Positions 25,202 through 33,161 of a stretch of DNA of 39,732 nt are shown one piece after another. Position numbers and translations under genes: made by a program. Source of the DNA: Caldisericales bacterium (lineage in GTDB: Bacteria; Caldisericota; Caldisericia; JAAYUI01); assembly GCA_022707885.1 (NCBI GenBank), contig JAKIZT010000016.1, positions 1 to 39,732 on the forward strand, written 5' to 3'. The notes beneath the pieces were generated by a model. The model did no database searches and was not told the origin of the DNA. It saw only the letters and a list, made by a program, of their open reading frames with translations. Position 1 is the stretch's first letter, and the number at the start of each line of letters is the position of its first letter.

Positions 25202-26076
25202 TGCTTGTCCTTGTCCCTGTGGACCACGGTCACATCGTAGCCTTCCTGCTTTAATCTGTTGGCCATTTCGGAGGCTATGACCACAGAGCGATGTTTGCCG
25301 CCTGTGCAGCCGAATGCAACAGTGAGATGGCTTTTGCCCTCTTTTGCAAGATATTGCGGAAGGAGGAATTTGAGAAGGTTTGTAAACTCCAAAAGAAAGT
25401 TTTGTGCCGATTCATCCGAGAGAACAAAGTTTGCTATTTTCACATTTGTTCCATCGAGTTCCCTTAAAGATTCATCGTAATAGGGGTTGTTGATAAAACG
25501 GACATCCATGACGAGATCGGCTTCAGATGGCACACCATACCTGAATCCAAACGACAAGAAGGTTATTGTGAGATTGGCCTTGCCGCTTTTTATTGTGTAT
25601 ATCTTTGATATCCTGACCTTCAGGTCCTGTGGGGTGAGCGCTGATGTGTCAATTATTTGTGTGGCAATCTTTTTAAGCGACCTGAGCAAGAGCCTTTCTC
25701 TTTGGATCGCGTCAAAAATGCTTCCATTGGTGTCCGAATTTAAGAGTGGATGCTTGCGCCTGGTTTCTTGATATCTACGTATAAGAGTGTCGGTGTTGGC
25801 CTCAAGATAGAGCACACCAACATCTACGCCACTTGCGGAAATGGTGTCCATTTGCTCTTTGAGTGTATCGATGTAATTTTCTTCTTCCGGGAGCCGGAGC
25901 GTTACTGCCATGTGCTCCATATTGTCCTTGGCATCAATGCCAAGACTTACAAATTTTGAAAGAAGCTCGAGTGGGAGGTTCTCGACAGTGAAATATCCAA
26001 TATCCTCAAAGGCTGCTAAAGAGCGTGATTTGCCTGCGCCTGATAAGCCACAGACTATTATCAAAGTTCTATTCAT
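25198..26076 (-). CDS. rapZ: RapZ/YvcJ nucleotide-binding protein
   Basis: The 292-residue protein is a P-loop protein with GLSGAGKS at residues 10-17 and the C-terminal signature GCTGGKHRSVVIAS. In E. coli RapZ guides small RNA decay to control glucosamine-6-phosphate synthase; B. subtilis YvcJ is a nucleotide-binding protein affecting competence. The ATG is directly preceded by an 11-base perfect inverted repeat and has no ribosome site, so its start is probably controlled or translated from a very short leader. It overlaps yvcK by ATGA. Whether it acts on RNA here is not known. Confidence 0.95.
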   Translation of the reverse strand: MNRTLIIVCGLSGAGKSRSLAAFEDIGYFTVENLPLELLSKFVSLGIDAKDNMEHMAVTLRLPEEENYIDTLKEQMDTISASGVDVGVLYLEANTDTLIRRYQETRRKHPLLNSDTNGSIFDAIQRERLLLRSLKKIATQIIDTSALTPQDLKVRISKIYTIKSGKANLTITFLSFGFRYGVPSEADLVMDVRFINNPYYDESLRELDGTNVKIANFVLSDESAQNFLLEFTNLLKFLLPQYLAKEGKSHLTVAFGCTGGKHRSVVIASEMANRLKQEGYDVTVVHRDKDKQ

Positions 26077-26116
26077 CAGGACAGGGGCTTATGTTAACAT
26101 GGTGACCCCTGTCCTG
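26077..26116 (-). promoter_or_regulatory. Perfect 11-bp inverted repeat abutting the rapZ start codon
   Basis: CAGGACAGGGG at 26077-26087 is mirrored by CCCCTGTCCTG at 26106-26116. The 18-base loop contains another perfect palindrome, ATGTTAACAT (26091-26100). The stem ends at the base next to the rapZ ATG and occupies the place of the ribosome site. A weak promoter (TTGCAG, 17 bases, TAACAT, minus strand) overlaps it. It has no T run, so a terminator is unlikely. Confidence 0.6.
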
Positions 26117-26141
26117 CAAGTCTTATGCCACAAAAAGAAGG

Positions 26142-27065
26142 TTATTTTTCTTTAGTGAATAGTTCTTTTATAGCGCCCAGTGAAGAGAGCATTCCGGTGG
26201 CTTCATAGGGAATGAAAACCTTGTTTGCTTGTCCATTGGCAATTTCACCAAGTGATTCCAGATATTTTATTGCAAGCACTTTTTCATCTACACCCGATTG
26301 ATTGATTGCGTCGAGGTACATCTTTATTGAGCCTGATTTTGCTGTCCACAGGGTCCCCCAGGCTTTTGCCTCACCCTCTGCTTTAAGAATGTCTGCTTGT
26401 TTCTGGCCTTCTGCTTCAAGTATCTTGGATTGCTTGAGACCTTCTGCTTCAAGTATCCTGGATTGCTTGACGCCTTCAGATTCGAGAATTACGGCTCTTT
26501 TGTCCCTCTCGGCCTTCATCTGTTTGGTCATGGCATCAACAATTTCCGACGGTGGCTCAATAGATTTCAACTCTATCCTGTTGACCTTTACACCCCATGG
26601 GTCAGTTGCCTCATCGATGATTGCCCTAAGTTCTGTGTTGACCTGAGTTCTTGAAGTAAGCAACCTGTCGAGGTCAAGGTCACCAATGATGTTTCTTATT
26701 GTTGTCATTGAGAGTTTCAGTATGGCCTGATTGAGGTCGATTATTTCATATATGGCCTTTACCGGGTCTGTAATGTAATAATAAATTACAGTATCAATCT
26801 CTGCTGAAACGTTGTCTTTTGTGATAACTGATTGTGGTGGATAATCCAGCACCTGTTCCCTGAGATCAACCTCGGCCCTTACCGAGTCGATGAATGGAAC
26901 GAGAACATGAAGTCCAGGTTTGAGGGTTCTTGAATAGCGCCCAAGTCTTTCAATTATTATCACTTTTGATTGGCGGACCATTCTTACTGACCTGATGATT
27001 GTTGATAATACAAAGATAATTACAAAAGCTAAAATAATGTAGCCAATTACACTCTCTGCAGCCAT
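26142..27065 (-). CDS. SPFH/Band 7 (stomatin, QmcA-type) membrane protein
   Basis: The 307-residue protein has one N-terminal helix (~residues 5-25), an SPFH domain (~30-200: ERLGRYSRTLKPGLHVLVPF and the Pro-Trp-Gly turn ATDPWGVKVNRIE) and a coiled-coil of 11-residue repeats (ILEAEGxKQSx). Such proteins form oligomeric cages or microdomains and usually pair with NfeD proteins, as here. The ATG at 27065 has GGAGGGAG 10 bases upstream; an in-frame TTG at 27083 contains that site and is not the start. It lies 45 bases after the 35-residue gene. Confidence 0.93.
   Translation of the reverse strand: MAAESVIGYIILAFVIIFVLSTIIRSVRMVRQSKVIIIERLGRYSRTLKPGLHVLVPFIDSVRAEVDLREQVLDYPPQSVITKDNVSAEIDTVIYYYITDPVKAIYEIIDLNQAILKLSMTTIRNIIGDLDLDRLLTSRTQVNTELRAIIDEATDPWGVKVNRIELKSIEPPSEIVDAMTKQMKAERDKRAVILESEGVKQSRILEAEGLKQSKILEAEGQKQADILKAEGEAKAWGTLWTAKSGSIKMYLDAINQSGVDEKVLAIKYLESLGEIANGQANKVFIPYEATGMLSSLGAIKELFTKEK
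26374..26505 (-). repeat. Four 33-bp coding tandem repeats in the SPFH gene
   Basis: Units begin at 26374, 26407, 26440 and 26473 and diverge towards the outer copies. They encode the 11-residue pattern ILEAEGLKQSK, which fits a right-handed coiled coil. Confidence 0.75.
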
Positions 27066-27110
27066 TTGTGCAACTCCCTCCAATTTGTATTTTAAAAAAG
27101 ATTTTTTTAT

Positions 27111-27218
27111 TTAATCTTCGTCGTCATAAATGGCCTTGTCGAAGGCCATGTTGGAACCAAACCAAAAACCTAGAAAGATTGCCGAAAGTAATGCGATTAT
27201 CCAGAAACTTTTTTTCAT
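27111..27218 (-). CDS. 35-residue small membrane protein between NfeD and SPFH genes
   Basis: This short gene starts at ATG 27216-27218 and ends at TAA 27111-27113. Its start overlaps the stop of the NfeD gene as ATGA, and AAGGAAG lies 4-9 bases upstream, so translation is well supported. The product has a basic start (MKKS), one membrane helix (residues ~5-25, FWIIALLSAIFLGFWFG) and an acidic tail ending AIYDDED. It is encoded between two genes whose products form a membrane complex, so it may be a third subunit or regulator. I know of no family for it. Confidence 0.75.
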   Translation of the reverse strand: MKKSFWIIALLSAIFLGFWFGSNMAFDKAIYDDED

Positions 27219-27664
27219 TTTGCTTCCTTTGGCTTCACGATGACTTTTACACCTTCGATCCTCTGTATTATTACAATGGTTCCTTCAGGTATTGACTCGT
27301 CATCGTCTGACCTTGCTGACCAATCCGTTCCCCTTATTTTTACGATACCCTCACCTTTTCGATTGTCAATCTTGAAGGTTACTATTCCTTCCTGGCCCTT
27401 AAGTGCATCAATATTTGTTTTTATCTCCTGGCGTCCCCCAAAAATGACTTTCCTTACAATTGCCTCAGAAAGAAGTACCAAAAGCAGTGATATTAAAGAA
27501 AATGCTAGTATTTGCCCCGGAATGCCCAGACCAAAAACTGACAGAATTGCAGTTATTACAGCAGCGATAGCCAACCATATCGTATAGAAATTTACCGTTG
27601 CTATCTCGATGATTCCAAAGATAAGCGCCACAATCAACCACATCTGCCATGTAAACCAGATCAT
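27215..27664 (-). CDS. NfeD-like membrane protein, short form
   Basis: The 149-residue protein has three to four helices (~residues 5-75) followed by an OB-fold domain (~85-145, with GQEGIVTFKIDNRKGEGIVKIRG), the layout of the short NfeD/YbbK-partner family. It has no ClpP-like protease domain. Such proteins act with SPFH proteins in the membrane. The ATG has AAGGAGG 5 bases upstream. It is the first gene of the NfeD, small protein, SPFH operon. Confidence 0.92.
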   Translation of the reverse strand: MIWFTWQMWLIVALIFGIIEIATVNFYTIWLAIAAVITAILSVFGLGIPGQILAFSLISLLLVLLSEAIVRKVIFGGRQEIKTNIDALKGQEGIVTFKIDNRKGEGIVKIRGTDWSARSDDDESIPEGTIVIIQRIEGVKVIVKPKEAK

Positions 27665-27726
27665 TTAACCTCCTTAAGCCCTTTGACACAAACATGATAA
27701 ATTCGTTTTTACAAATCTTTTCCTAG

Positions 27727-27754
27727 ATTCTAGATTCCAAATCTCTCTTTTCAA
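27727..27754 (-). promoter_or_regulatory. Promoter of the NfeD operon
   Basis: On the minus strand TTGAAA (27749-27754) and TAGAAT (27727-27732) are 16 bases apart. The leader is ~55 bases. The -35 box is 2 bases from that of the divergent promoter at 27757. Confidence 0.55.
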
Positions 27755-27756
27755 GG

Positions 27757-27784
27757 TTGCCTTTGGGCTCCGTTTACATAGAAT
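27757..27784 (+). promoter_or_regulatory. Promoter of the nnr-mta operon
   Basis: TTGCCT (27757-27762) and TAGAAT (27779-27784) are 16 bases apart; the -35 box is weak. The predicted start near 27791 is just ahead of the GGAGG site, which supports the ATG at 27801 rather than the one at 27783. Confidence 0.48.
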
Positions 27785-27800
27785 GGACTCGGAGGAACCA

Positions 27801-29360
27801 ATGAAAACCGTAACTTCAGCCCAGATGAAGGAGATCGATGGACAGACGTCCGCAAGGTTTGGTGTTCCATCCATGCTCCTTATGGAGAATGCCGGAGCTT
27901 CTCTTTGCGATATTGCCATGAGTGAATTTTCAACAAAAAGTCCTGTGATTGTTTGTGGAAAAGGTGGCAATGGCGGCGATGGTTTTGTTTGTGCGAGGCA
28001 TCTGGCAATGGAAGGTATTCAGACAAAGGTTTTTCTGCTTGGCAAGTCTGAGGAGTTAAGCAGTGATCAGGCAATTAATTTTGGAATTCTGGCGAAGGGG
28101 TTTTCTGGTTTTATAGAGCTTCATGTTGGTGACACTGACCAAAACCTTGGCAAGTTGTCACAAGCTGTTAAAAAAGCTGATCTGATAATCGATTGCCTGT
28201 TGGGAACCGGACTTTCGGAAGCTCCAAAAGGAGCAATTGCCCAGGCAATCGAACTTGTAAATTCGGTTAACCTCCCAGTCCTCTCCTGTGATATACCAAG
28301 CGGTGTGGATGGCTCGACCGGTAAAGTACCAGGTCTTGCTGTACGGGCTGATGCTACGTGCACTTTTGGTTTGCCAAAGATTGGCCACCTGCTTTATCCG
28401 GGTGCGTCAATGGTGGGAAAGCTTTTGCTTACAAATGTCGGATTCCCAAAAGTTCTACTCGATGATCCATACATAGAGGCCAATGTCTTGACGACGCAAG
28501 AAGCGTCATGGCTCTTGCCGGAGAGGACACAGTCAGGCCATAAGGGGTCTTTTGGTAAAGTCCTGATCATTGGGGGATCTGCAGAATTTCCAGGGGCACC
28601 GGTTCTTTCGGGGCTTGGCTCATTGCGTGGTGGCGCTGGCCTGACAACTGTTGTTGTGCCCGAACCTATATACCAGAGCGTTGCTGGCAGATATCCGGAA
28701 ATGATTGTAAAAGGAGCACCTGCTGATGAGTACGGCGCATTTTCTGAACATGCCGCAGAATATGTCCTGAAGGCGGCCTTTGACGCGAGTTGTGTAGTCA
28801 TTGGTCCAGGCCTTTCAAGAGCCCCAGGCCTTTCCCATTTCATCGGGGAAGTGCTTGGGAAGATAGAGATCCCGATAATAGTTGACGCGGATGCGTTGAA
28901 TGTGTTGTCAAAATCTCCGGGGTCGCTCCTTTTAAGGGCGGAGCATGGCTGGCCAACAGTTTTGACGCCACATTGGGGCGAAGCTGGAAGATTTGGCACT
29001 GCTGCAAGCGACATAACGACTGATCCTATTGCTACTGCCAGAAGATTTTCAAGCAGATATGGTTCTATTACAGTGCTCAAATCTGCCAGGACAATAATTG
29101 CATCACCATCTGGTCAATACTACATAAACACAACTGGTAATTCGGCCCTGTCAAAAGGTGGCTCTGGCGATGTTCTTTCAGGTTTCATAGCCTCCCTTGT
29201 CTCGCAGGGTCTTTCTCCTTTTGATGCCAGTGTTTTGGGCTGTCATCTTTTTGGGCTTGCTGGTGAGATAGCTTCAAAAGAGCATACAGAATATGGAACC
29301 ATGTCAACGGATGTTGCCAATTCGATCCCGAAAGCGATCCAGGAGGTATTTAATCAATGA
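27801..29360 (+). CDS. nnr: Bifunctional NAD(P)H-hydrate epimerase / ADP-dependent dehydratase
   Basis: The 519-residue fusion repairs hydrated NADH and NADPH. The N-terminal YjeF_N epimerase domain (~1-210) has GKGGNGGDGFVCARHL and DCLLGTGLSEAPKG. The C-terminal kinase-like dehydratase (~225-510) has GPGLSRAPG, LTPHWGEAGRFG and the catalytic SKGGSGDVLSG. GGAGG at 27791-27795 fixes the start. Its stop overlaps the mtaD start by ATGA, so repair and methylthioadenosine genes are co-translated, an association without an obvious metabolic reason. Confidence 0.96.
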   Translation: MKTVTSAQMKEIDGQTSARFGVPSMLLMENAGASLCDIAMSEFSTKSPVIVCGKGGNGGDGFVCARHLAMEGIQTKVFLLGKSEELSSDQAINFGILAKGFSGFIELHVGDTDQNLGKLSQAVKKADLIIDCLLGTGLSEAPKGAIAQAIELVNSVNLPVLSCDIPSGVDGSTGKVPGLAVRADATCTFGLPKIGHLLYPGASMVGKLLLTNVGFPKVLLDDPYIEANVLTTQEASWLLPERTQSGHKGSFGKVLIIGGSAEFPGAPVLSGLGSLRGGAGLTTVVVPEPIYQSVAGRYPEMIVKGAPADEYGAFSEHAAEYVLKAAFDASCVVIGPGLSRAPGLSHFIGEVLGKIEIPIIVDADALNVLSKSPGSLLLRAEHGWPTVLTPHWGEAGRFGTAASDITTDPIATARRFSSRYGSITVLKSARTIIASPSGQYYINTTGNSALSKGGSGDVLSGFIASLVSQGLSPFDASVLGCHLFGLAGEIASKEHTEYGTMSTDVANSIPKAIQEVFNQ

Positions 29361-30625
29361 AAACCGCCATAGTGGGGAAAATCATACCACTTGTCCCAAC
29401 GATGCCCGAGGAATTCGATGGATATGTGATTGTAGAGGAGAACCAGATAATAGATGTTGGCATCGGACAGCCAGATGGCTATTTTGATAAAGTCGTAGAT
29501 GGACCAAAACAGGTGGTCATTCCTGGGCTTACAAACACTCATACACATGCAGCCATGTCAATGTTTAGGGGGGTGGCAGATGATCTCCAGCTCCAGGCCT
29601 GGCTTGAAAAAGAGATATTCCCCAGAGAAGACAAGCTGACTGATGAAATCGTTTATTGGGCAACAAAACTTGCCATAGCAGAACTTCTTCTGGGCGGCGT
29701 AACCTGTTTTGCTGACATGTATTTCTTTATGGATGAAGTGGCCAAAGCTGTCTCGGAGACTGGAATAAGAGCTTGCCTTTCAAAGGGGCTGGTCAGCTTC
29801 TCCGGAGAAAAAGAAATAGAAGTAGGCAGGGCATTTTGTCAAAAATGGCAAGGCCAGGGGAAAGGCAGAATACATACGATGCTTGGACCCCACGCAATCT
29901 ATACCTGCCCTCCTGCATACATGGAAAAAGTTATCAGGGTTGCTTCTGACAGACACATCCCAATCCACATGCATGTTTCTGAAACAAAAAAAGAAGTTTC
30001 GGATTGTATTTCCAAAAATGGAGGAACGCCGGTTGCTGTTTTGAACAAACTCGGGGCGTTTGAAGTTCCGTTCATTGCCGCCCATTGCGTTCATCTTGAA
30101 GATGAAGACATGGAGATAATGGCAAAAAAAGGCGTTGTTCCTTCTCTAAACGTGAGTTCAAACTTCAAGCTCGCCTCTGGTATGCCAAGGGTCGAAGCCA
30201 TGGAAAAAGCTGGCCTGAAGATGACAATTGGAACTGATGGTCCTGCCAGCAACAATGATCTTAACATGTTTGAAGAGATGAGATGGACGAGTTTCTGTGC
30301 GAAAGTTACTGGCAATCCACAGTCTGTTCCTGCCTATAGAGCCCTTGAGATGGCAACCAAAAATGGTGCACATGCGATGGGCTGGAAAAACCTTGGGATA
30401 ATTGCACCAGGACAGATTGCTGATATTGTGATACTCGATTACTCATCACCAAGATTAAATCCTGTGTATTCATGTCTCTCACACGTTATTTACGCTGGAG
30501 ACCCAAGTGATGTCATGCATGTCATGGTTGATGGTGAATTTGTTGTCTGGAACAGAAAAATAACAACTTTTGACGTCCAGGAAACAATCGAAAAAGTCAA
30601 CGAATTTGCGAAGGATTTCGCCTGA
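29357..30625 (+). CDS. mtaD: 5-methylthioadenosine/S-adenosylhomocysteine deaminase
   Basis: The 422-residue amidohydrolase removes the 6-amino group of methylthioadenosine or S-adenosylhomocysteine to give the inosine analogue. Metal ligands are visible: H62 and H64 in THTHAAM, His in HMHVSET, His in AAHCVHL and Asp in GTDGPASNND. Length and motif order match the MtaD family. It starts by ATGA overlap with nnr and its TGA is separated from the phosphorylase ATG by one base, so the three genes are coupled. A related enzyme family acts on other purines and triazines, but the neighbours support MTA. Confidence 0.92.
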   Translation: MKTAIVGKIIPLVPTMPEEFDGYVIVEENQIIDVGIGQPDGYFDKVVDGPKQVVIPGLTNTHTHAAMSMFRGVADDLQLQAWLEKEIFPREDKLTDEIVYWATKLAIAELLLGGVTCFADMYFFMDEVAKAVSETGIRACLSKGLVSFSGEKEIEVGRAFCQKWQGQGKGRIHTMLGPHAIYTCPPAYMEKVIRVASDRHIPIHMHVSETKKEVSDCISKNGGTPVAVLNKLGAFEVPFIAAHCVHLEDEDMEIMAKKGVVPSLNVSSNFKLASGMPRVEAMEKAGLKMTIGTDGPASNNDLNMFEEMRWTSFCAKVTGNPQSVPAYRALEMATKNGAHAMGWKNLGIIAPGQIADIVILDYSSPRLNPVYSCLSHVIYAGDPSDVMHVMVDGEFVVWNRKITTFDVQETIEKVNEFAKDFA

Positions 30626-30626
30626 T

Positions 30627-31361
30627 ATGATTGGTATCATAGGCGGCTCTGGTGTTTATGACATCCCATGGCTTGAGAATGCAGTTGAGCTGATTGCAGA
30701 GAACGAATACGGTGAAGCAAAGCTGAAAAAAGGCCATGTTGGCTCTCTTGAGGTCGTCTTCCTTGCAAGGCATGGCAAGACACATTCGATACAGCCTGCA
30801 TCAATAAACTATAGATCAAACATCAAGGCGCTGTATGATTCTGGTGTGAGAAATATTTTCTCAACTTATGCAGTAGGGGGAATAAATCCAAAATATAGGC
30901 CTGGTGATTTTGCCATAATTGGACAATTTATTGATTTTACATGGGGGCGTAATGGTACCTTCCACGACAAGCCCGGTTCTGTTATCCACACTGATATGTC
31001 AGAGCCTTATTCAAAAAAATTGTCAGAGGTGTTGAAGAATTCACTCCAACAACTTGGCCAGAACTTTTATGAAAACCAGGTTTATATTTGTACTCAGGGG
31101 CCAAGGTTTGAAACACCTGCTGAAATAAAGGCATATTCAATTATTGGGGCAGATATTGTAGGAATGACAGGTTGTCCAGAGGTTGCCCTTGCCAGGGAGT
31201 TTGGAATAAATTTTGCTTCGCTGGCAGTGATAACAAATCTGGCTGCTGGAGTCAGCACTGCCCTGATTTCACACCAAGAAGTGCTTGACATCTTTAACGC
31301 GAGAATGGAGATCATCTCGGAAGTTTTAAGATTGTCTTGCCTTGGTGTATCGACCATCTGA
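30627..31361 (+). CDS. MTA/MTI phosphorylase, probably 6-oxopurine type
   Basis: The 244-residue enzyme belongs to the PNP/MTAP family and splits methylthio-nucleoside with phosphate into base and methylthioribose-1-phosphate. GGSGVYD, ARHGKTHSI, and GMTGCPEVALA match the MTAP branch. In human MTAP the purine-binding turn is TDYD; here it is TNLA, with the Asn found in purine phosphorylases specific for 6-oxopurines. Combined with mtaD directly upstream, methylthioinosine is the more likely substrate. An upstream in-frame ATG at 30570 lies inside mtaD and is not used. Confidence 0.9.
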   Translation: MIGIIGGSGVYDIPWLENAVELIAENEYGEAKLKKGHVGSLEVVFLARHGKTHSIQPASINYRSNIKALYDSGVRNIFSTYAVGGINPKYRPGDFAIIGQFIDFTWGRNGTFHDKPGSVIHTDMSEPYSKKLSEVLKNSLQQLGQNFYENQVYICTQGPRFETPAEIKAYSIIGADIVGMTGCPEVALAREFGINFASLAVITNLAAGVSTALISHQEVLDIFNARMEIISEVLRLSCLGVSTI

Positions 31362-31380
31362 TAAGAAGGAGGTCAAAATC

Positions 31381-32418
31381 ATGGAAGAAGAATCAGCATT
31401 TTCAAAGGAAGAACTTTCATGGCTTCTTGCACAATCAAAAGTTCCAAAGCCATTGATCTTTGAAGGTGATGTATTAAAAATATTGGACCAGCGCGTTTTG
31501 CCTGGCAAAATCGTCTATGTTGACGTTGATAATTGGGAAGAAGTTGCATTTGCGATAAAAAATATGATGGTCAGGGGTGCCCCCATGATAGGGATAGCGG
31601 GTGCCTATGGAATGGCGCTGGCAGCCATGAAAGACCCAGGAAACATTGAAAAGGCCGCCATTGAACTAAAAAAAGCAAGACCAACTGCAGTAAATCTCCC
31701 ATGGGCAGTTGATAGAGTATTGGGAATTGCGAGAAGCAACCTCGCAAAAGCAACTGAGGAAGCAAGGGAAATTGAAATTGAAGACCATGAGAGGAGTTTT
31801 CTGATTGCCAAGAATGCCTCAACACTCATCAAACCGGGGATGAGGATCCTCACCCATTGCAATTCCGGGTCGCTTGCCGCAGGGGGATTTGGTACAGCGC
31901 TAGGTTGCATTGTATGGGCAAAGCTGATTGATGGTAAAGAAATATCTGTTTTTAACACTGAAACCAGGCCATACCTCCAAGGTTCAAGACTCACAAGTTT
32001 TGAGCTTGTCAGCGCCGGTGTTCCTGACACACTGATATCTGATATGGCAGCATCTCTTCTCATGAGCAAGAGAATGATCGATCTTGTAATTGTTGGAGCA
32101 GACAGGATTGCAAGAAATGGTGATGTGGCAAATAAAATTGGAACCTTACAGCTTGCGATTTCCGCGCACCAATATGATGTACCATTCTATGTAGCTGCGC
32201 CACGTTCTACGTTTGATCTGACAATTGAGAGCGGAAAAGAAATACCGATAGAAGAAAGACCAGCCGAGGAGCTGGTTGTCTTTAATGGAATAAAAATGGC
32301 GCCGGACGGCATTTCAGTTTTTAACCCGGCCTTTGATGTTGCACCCTTTGATCTTGTGACCGGGTATATAACTGAATCTGGCGTCATCGGCGCCTGGAAG
32401 ATCCCTTACTTGGACTGA
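31381..32418 (+). CDS. mtnA: Methylthioribose-1-phosphate isomerase
   Basis: The 345-residue enzyme converts methylthioribose-1-phosphate to methylthioribulose-1-phosphate. It has the eIF2B-like fold with RGAPMIGIAGAYGMAL, the catalytic-cysteine motif THCNSGSLA, ETRPYLQGSRLT and GADRIARNGDVANKIGT with the catalytic Asp. AAGGAGG 8 bases before the ATG fixes the start. It is the last gene of the operon and its 3' end overlaps the convergent rplI by 13 bases. Later salvage enzymes (mtnB, mtnD, aldolase) are not in the window. Confidence 0.96.
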   Translation: MEEESAFSKEELSWLLAQSKVPKPLIFEGDVLKILDQRVLPGKIVYVDVDNWEEVAFAIKNMMVRGAPMIGIAGAYGMALAAMKDPGNIEKAAIELKKARPTAVNLPWAVDRVLGIARSNLAKATEEAREIEIEDHERSFLIAKNASTLIKPGMRILTHCNSGSLAAGGFGTALGCIVWAKLIDGKEISVFNTETRPYLQGSRLTSFELVSAGVPDTLISDMAASLLMSKRMIDLVIVGADRIARNGDVANKIGTLQLAISAHQYDVPFYVAAPRSTFDLTIESGKEIPIEERPAEELVVFNGIKMAPDGISVFNPAFDVAPFDLVTGYITESGVIGAWKIPYLD

Positions 32419-32864
32419 GGTACTATTTCGAGCTTTAGTTCGGCAACAACTTCGTGGTGAAGTTTCACAGGAATTGTGTGAATCCCAGTGCTCTTGATTG
32501 GCTCGTCAAGCTCTACGGACTTCTTGTCCATTACGATATTGAGGTCGCGTTTCATGGCCTTTGAGATCATGTCTGCGGTTATTGAACCGAACAATGTTCC
32601 ACTTGGGCCTGCTTTTGCCGAAATTGTTATTGTCTTGTCCTCAATCTTCTGCTTTATCTCTTCCGCCCTTGCTTTGGCTTTTGCAGACTTTTTGTCTGCC
32701 TGCTCAACATTGTATGCAAGGTTGGAAATTGAAGATGCGGTTGCTATCTGTGCAAGGCTGTTTTTGACAAGGTAGTTTCTTGCATAGCCTGATGCAACCT
32801 CTGCCACTGTACCTTTTTTTCCAACACCTGGTACATCTGCAAGAAGTATGACTTTTGTTTTCAT
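32406..32864 (-). CDS. rplI: 50S ribosomal protein bL9
   Basis: The 152-residue protein matches L9 along its length: the N-terminal rRNA-binding domain (ILLADVPGVGKKGTVAEVA and GYARNYLVKN), a long connecting helix and a C-terminal domain with LFGSITADMI. It is last in rpsF-ssb-rpsR-rplI, 6 bases after rpsR. Confidence 0.97.
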   Translation of the reverse strand: MKTKVILLADVPGVGKKGTVAEVASGYARNYLVKNSLAQIATASSISNLAYNVEQADKKSAKAKARAEEIKQKIEDKTITISAKAGPSGTLFGSITADMISKAMKRDLNIVMDKKSVELDEPIKSTGIHTIPVKLHHEVVAELKLEIVPQSK

Positions 32865-32870
32865 CCGGAA

Positions 32871-33143
32871 TTACCTCGCAGAAAACGGTAGAAGGGCAAT
32901 TTCTCTTGCCCTCTTTATTGCCGTGCAGAGTCTCCTCTGGTGTTTTGCACACATGCCTGTGGCACGCCTTGGAAGGATTTTACCGGTGTCAGTAACATAT
33001 TTTTGAAGCCTGGCCACATCCTTGTAATCAACATAGTCATTATGGTCAGCGCAATAGATGCAGACTTTTCTTCTGGGTTTGCTGAACTTGCGTCCCTTTC
33101 CCATTCTTCTGCCTTTGCGATCGTCATCCATCATTTTATCCAT
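32871..33143 (-). CDS. rpsR: 30S ribosomal protein bS18, zinc-binding form
   Basis: The 90-residue protein matches S18 ([20 protein letters not shown], then [14 protein letters not shown]). It keeps the CIYC and CAKHQRRLC cysteines, so it is the zinc-binding (C+) form. GAGGAG 9 bases before the ATG supports the start. It lies 18 bases after ssb. Confidence 0.97.
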   Translation of the reverse strand: MDKMMDDDRKGRRMGKGRKFSKPRRKVCIYCADHNDYVDYKDVARLQKYVTDTGKILPRRATGMCAKHQRRLCTAIKRAREIALLPFSAR

Positions 33144-33161
33144 TTTTCAGTTCTCCTCTCT

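Noticed and set aside
28394..29080. 228-codon open frame on the - strand opposite nnr
   Set aside because: It is fully inside the well-supported nnr dehydratase domain on the other strand and has no recognisable motif.
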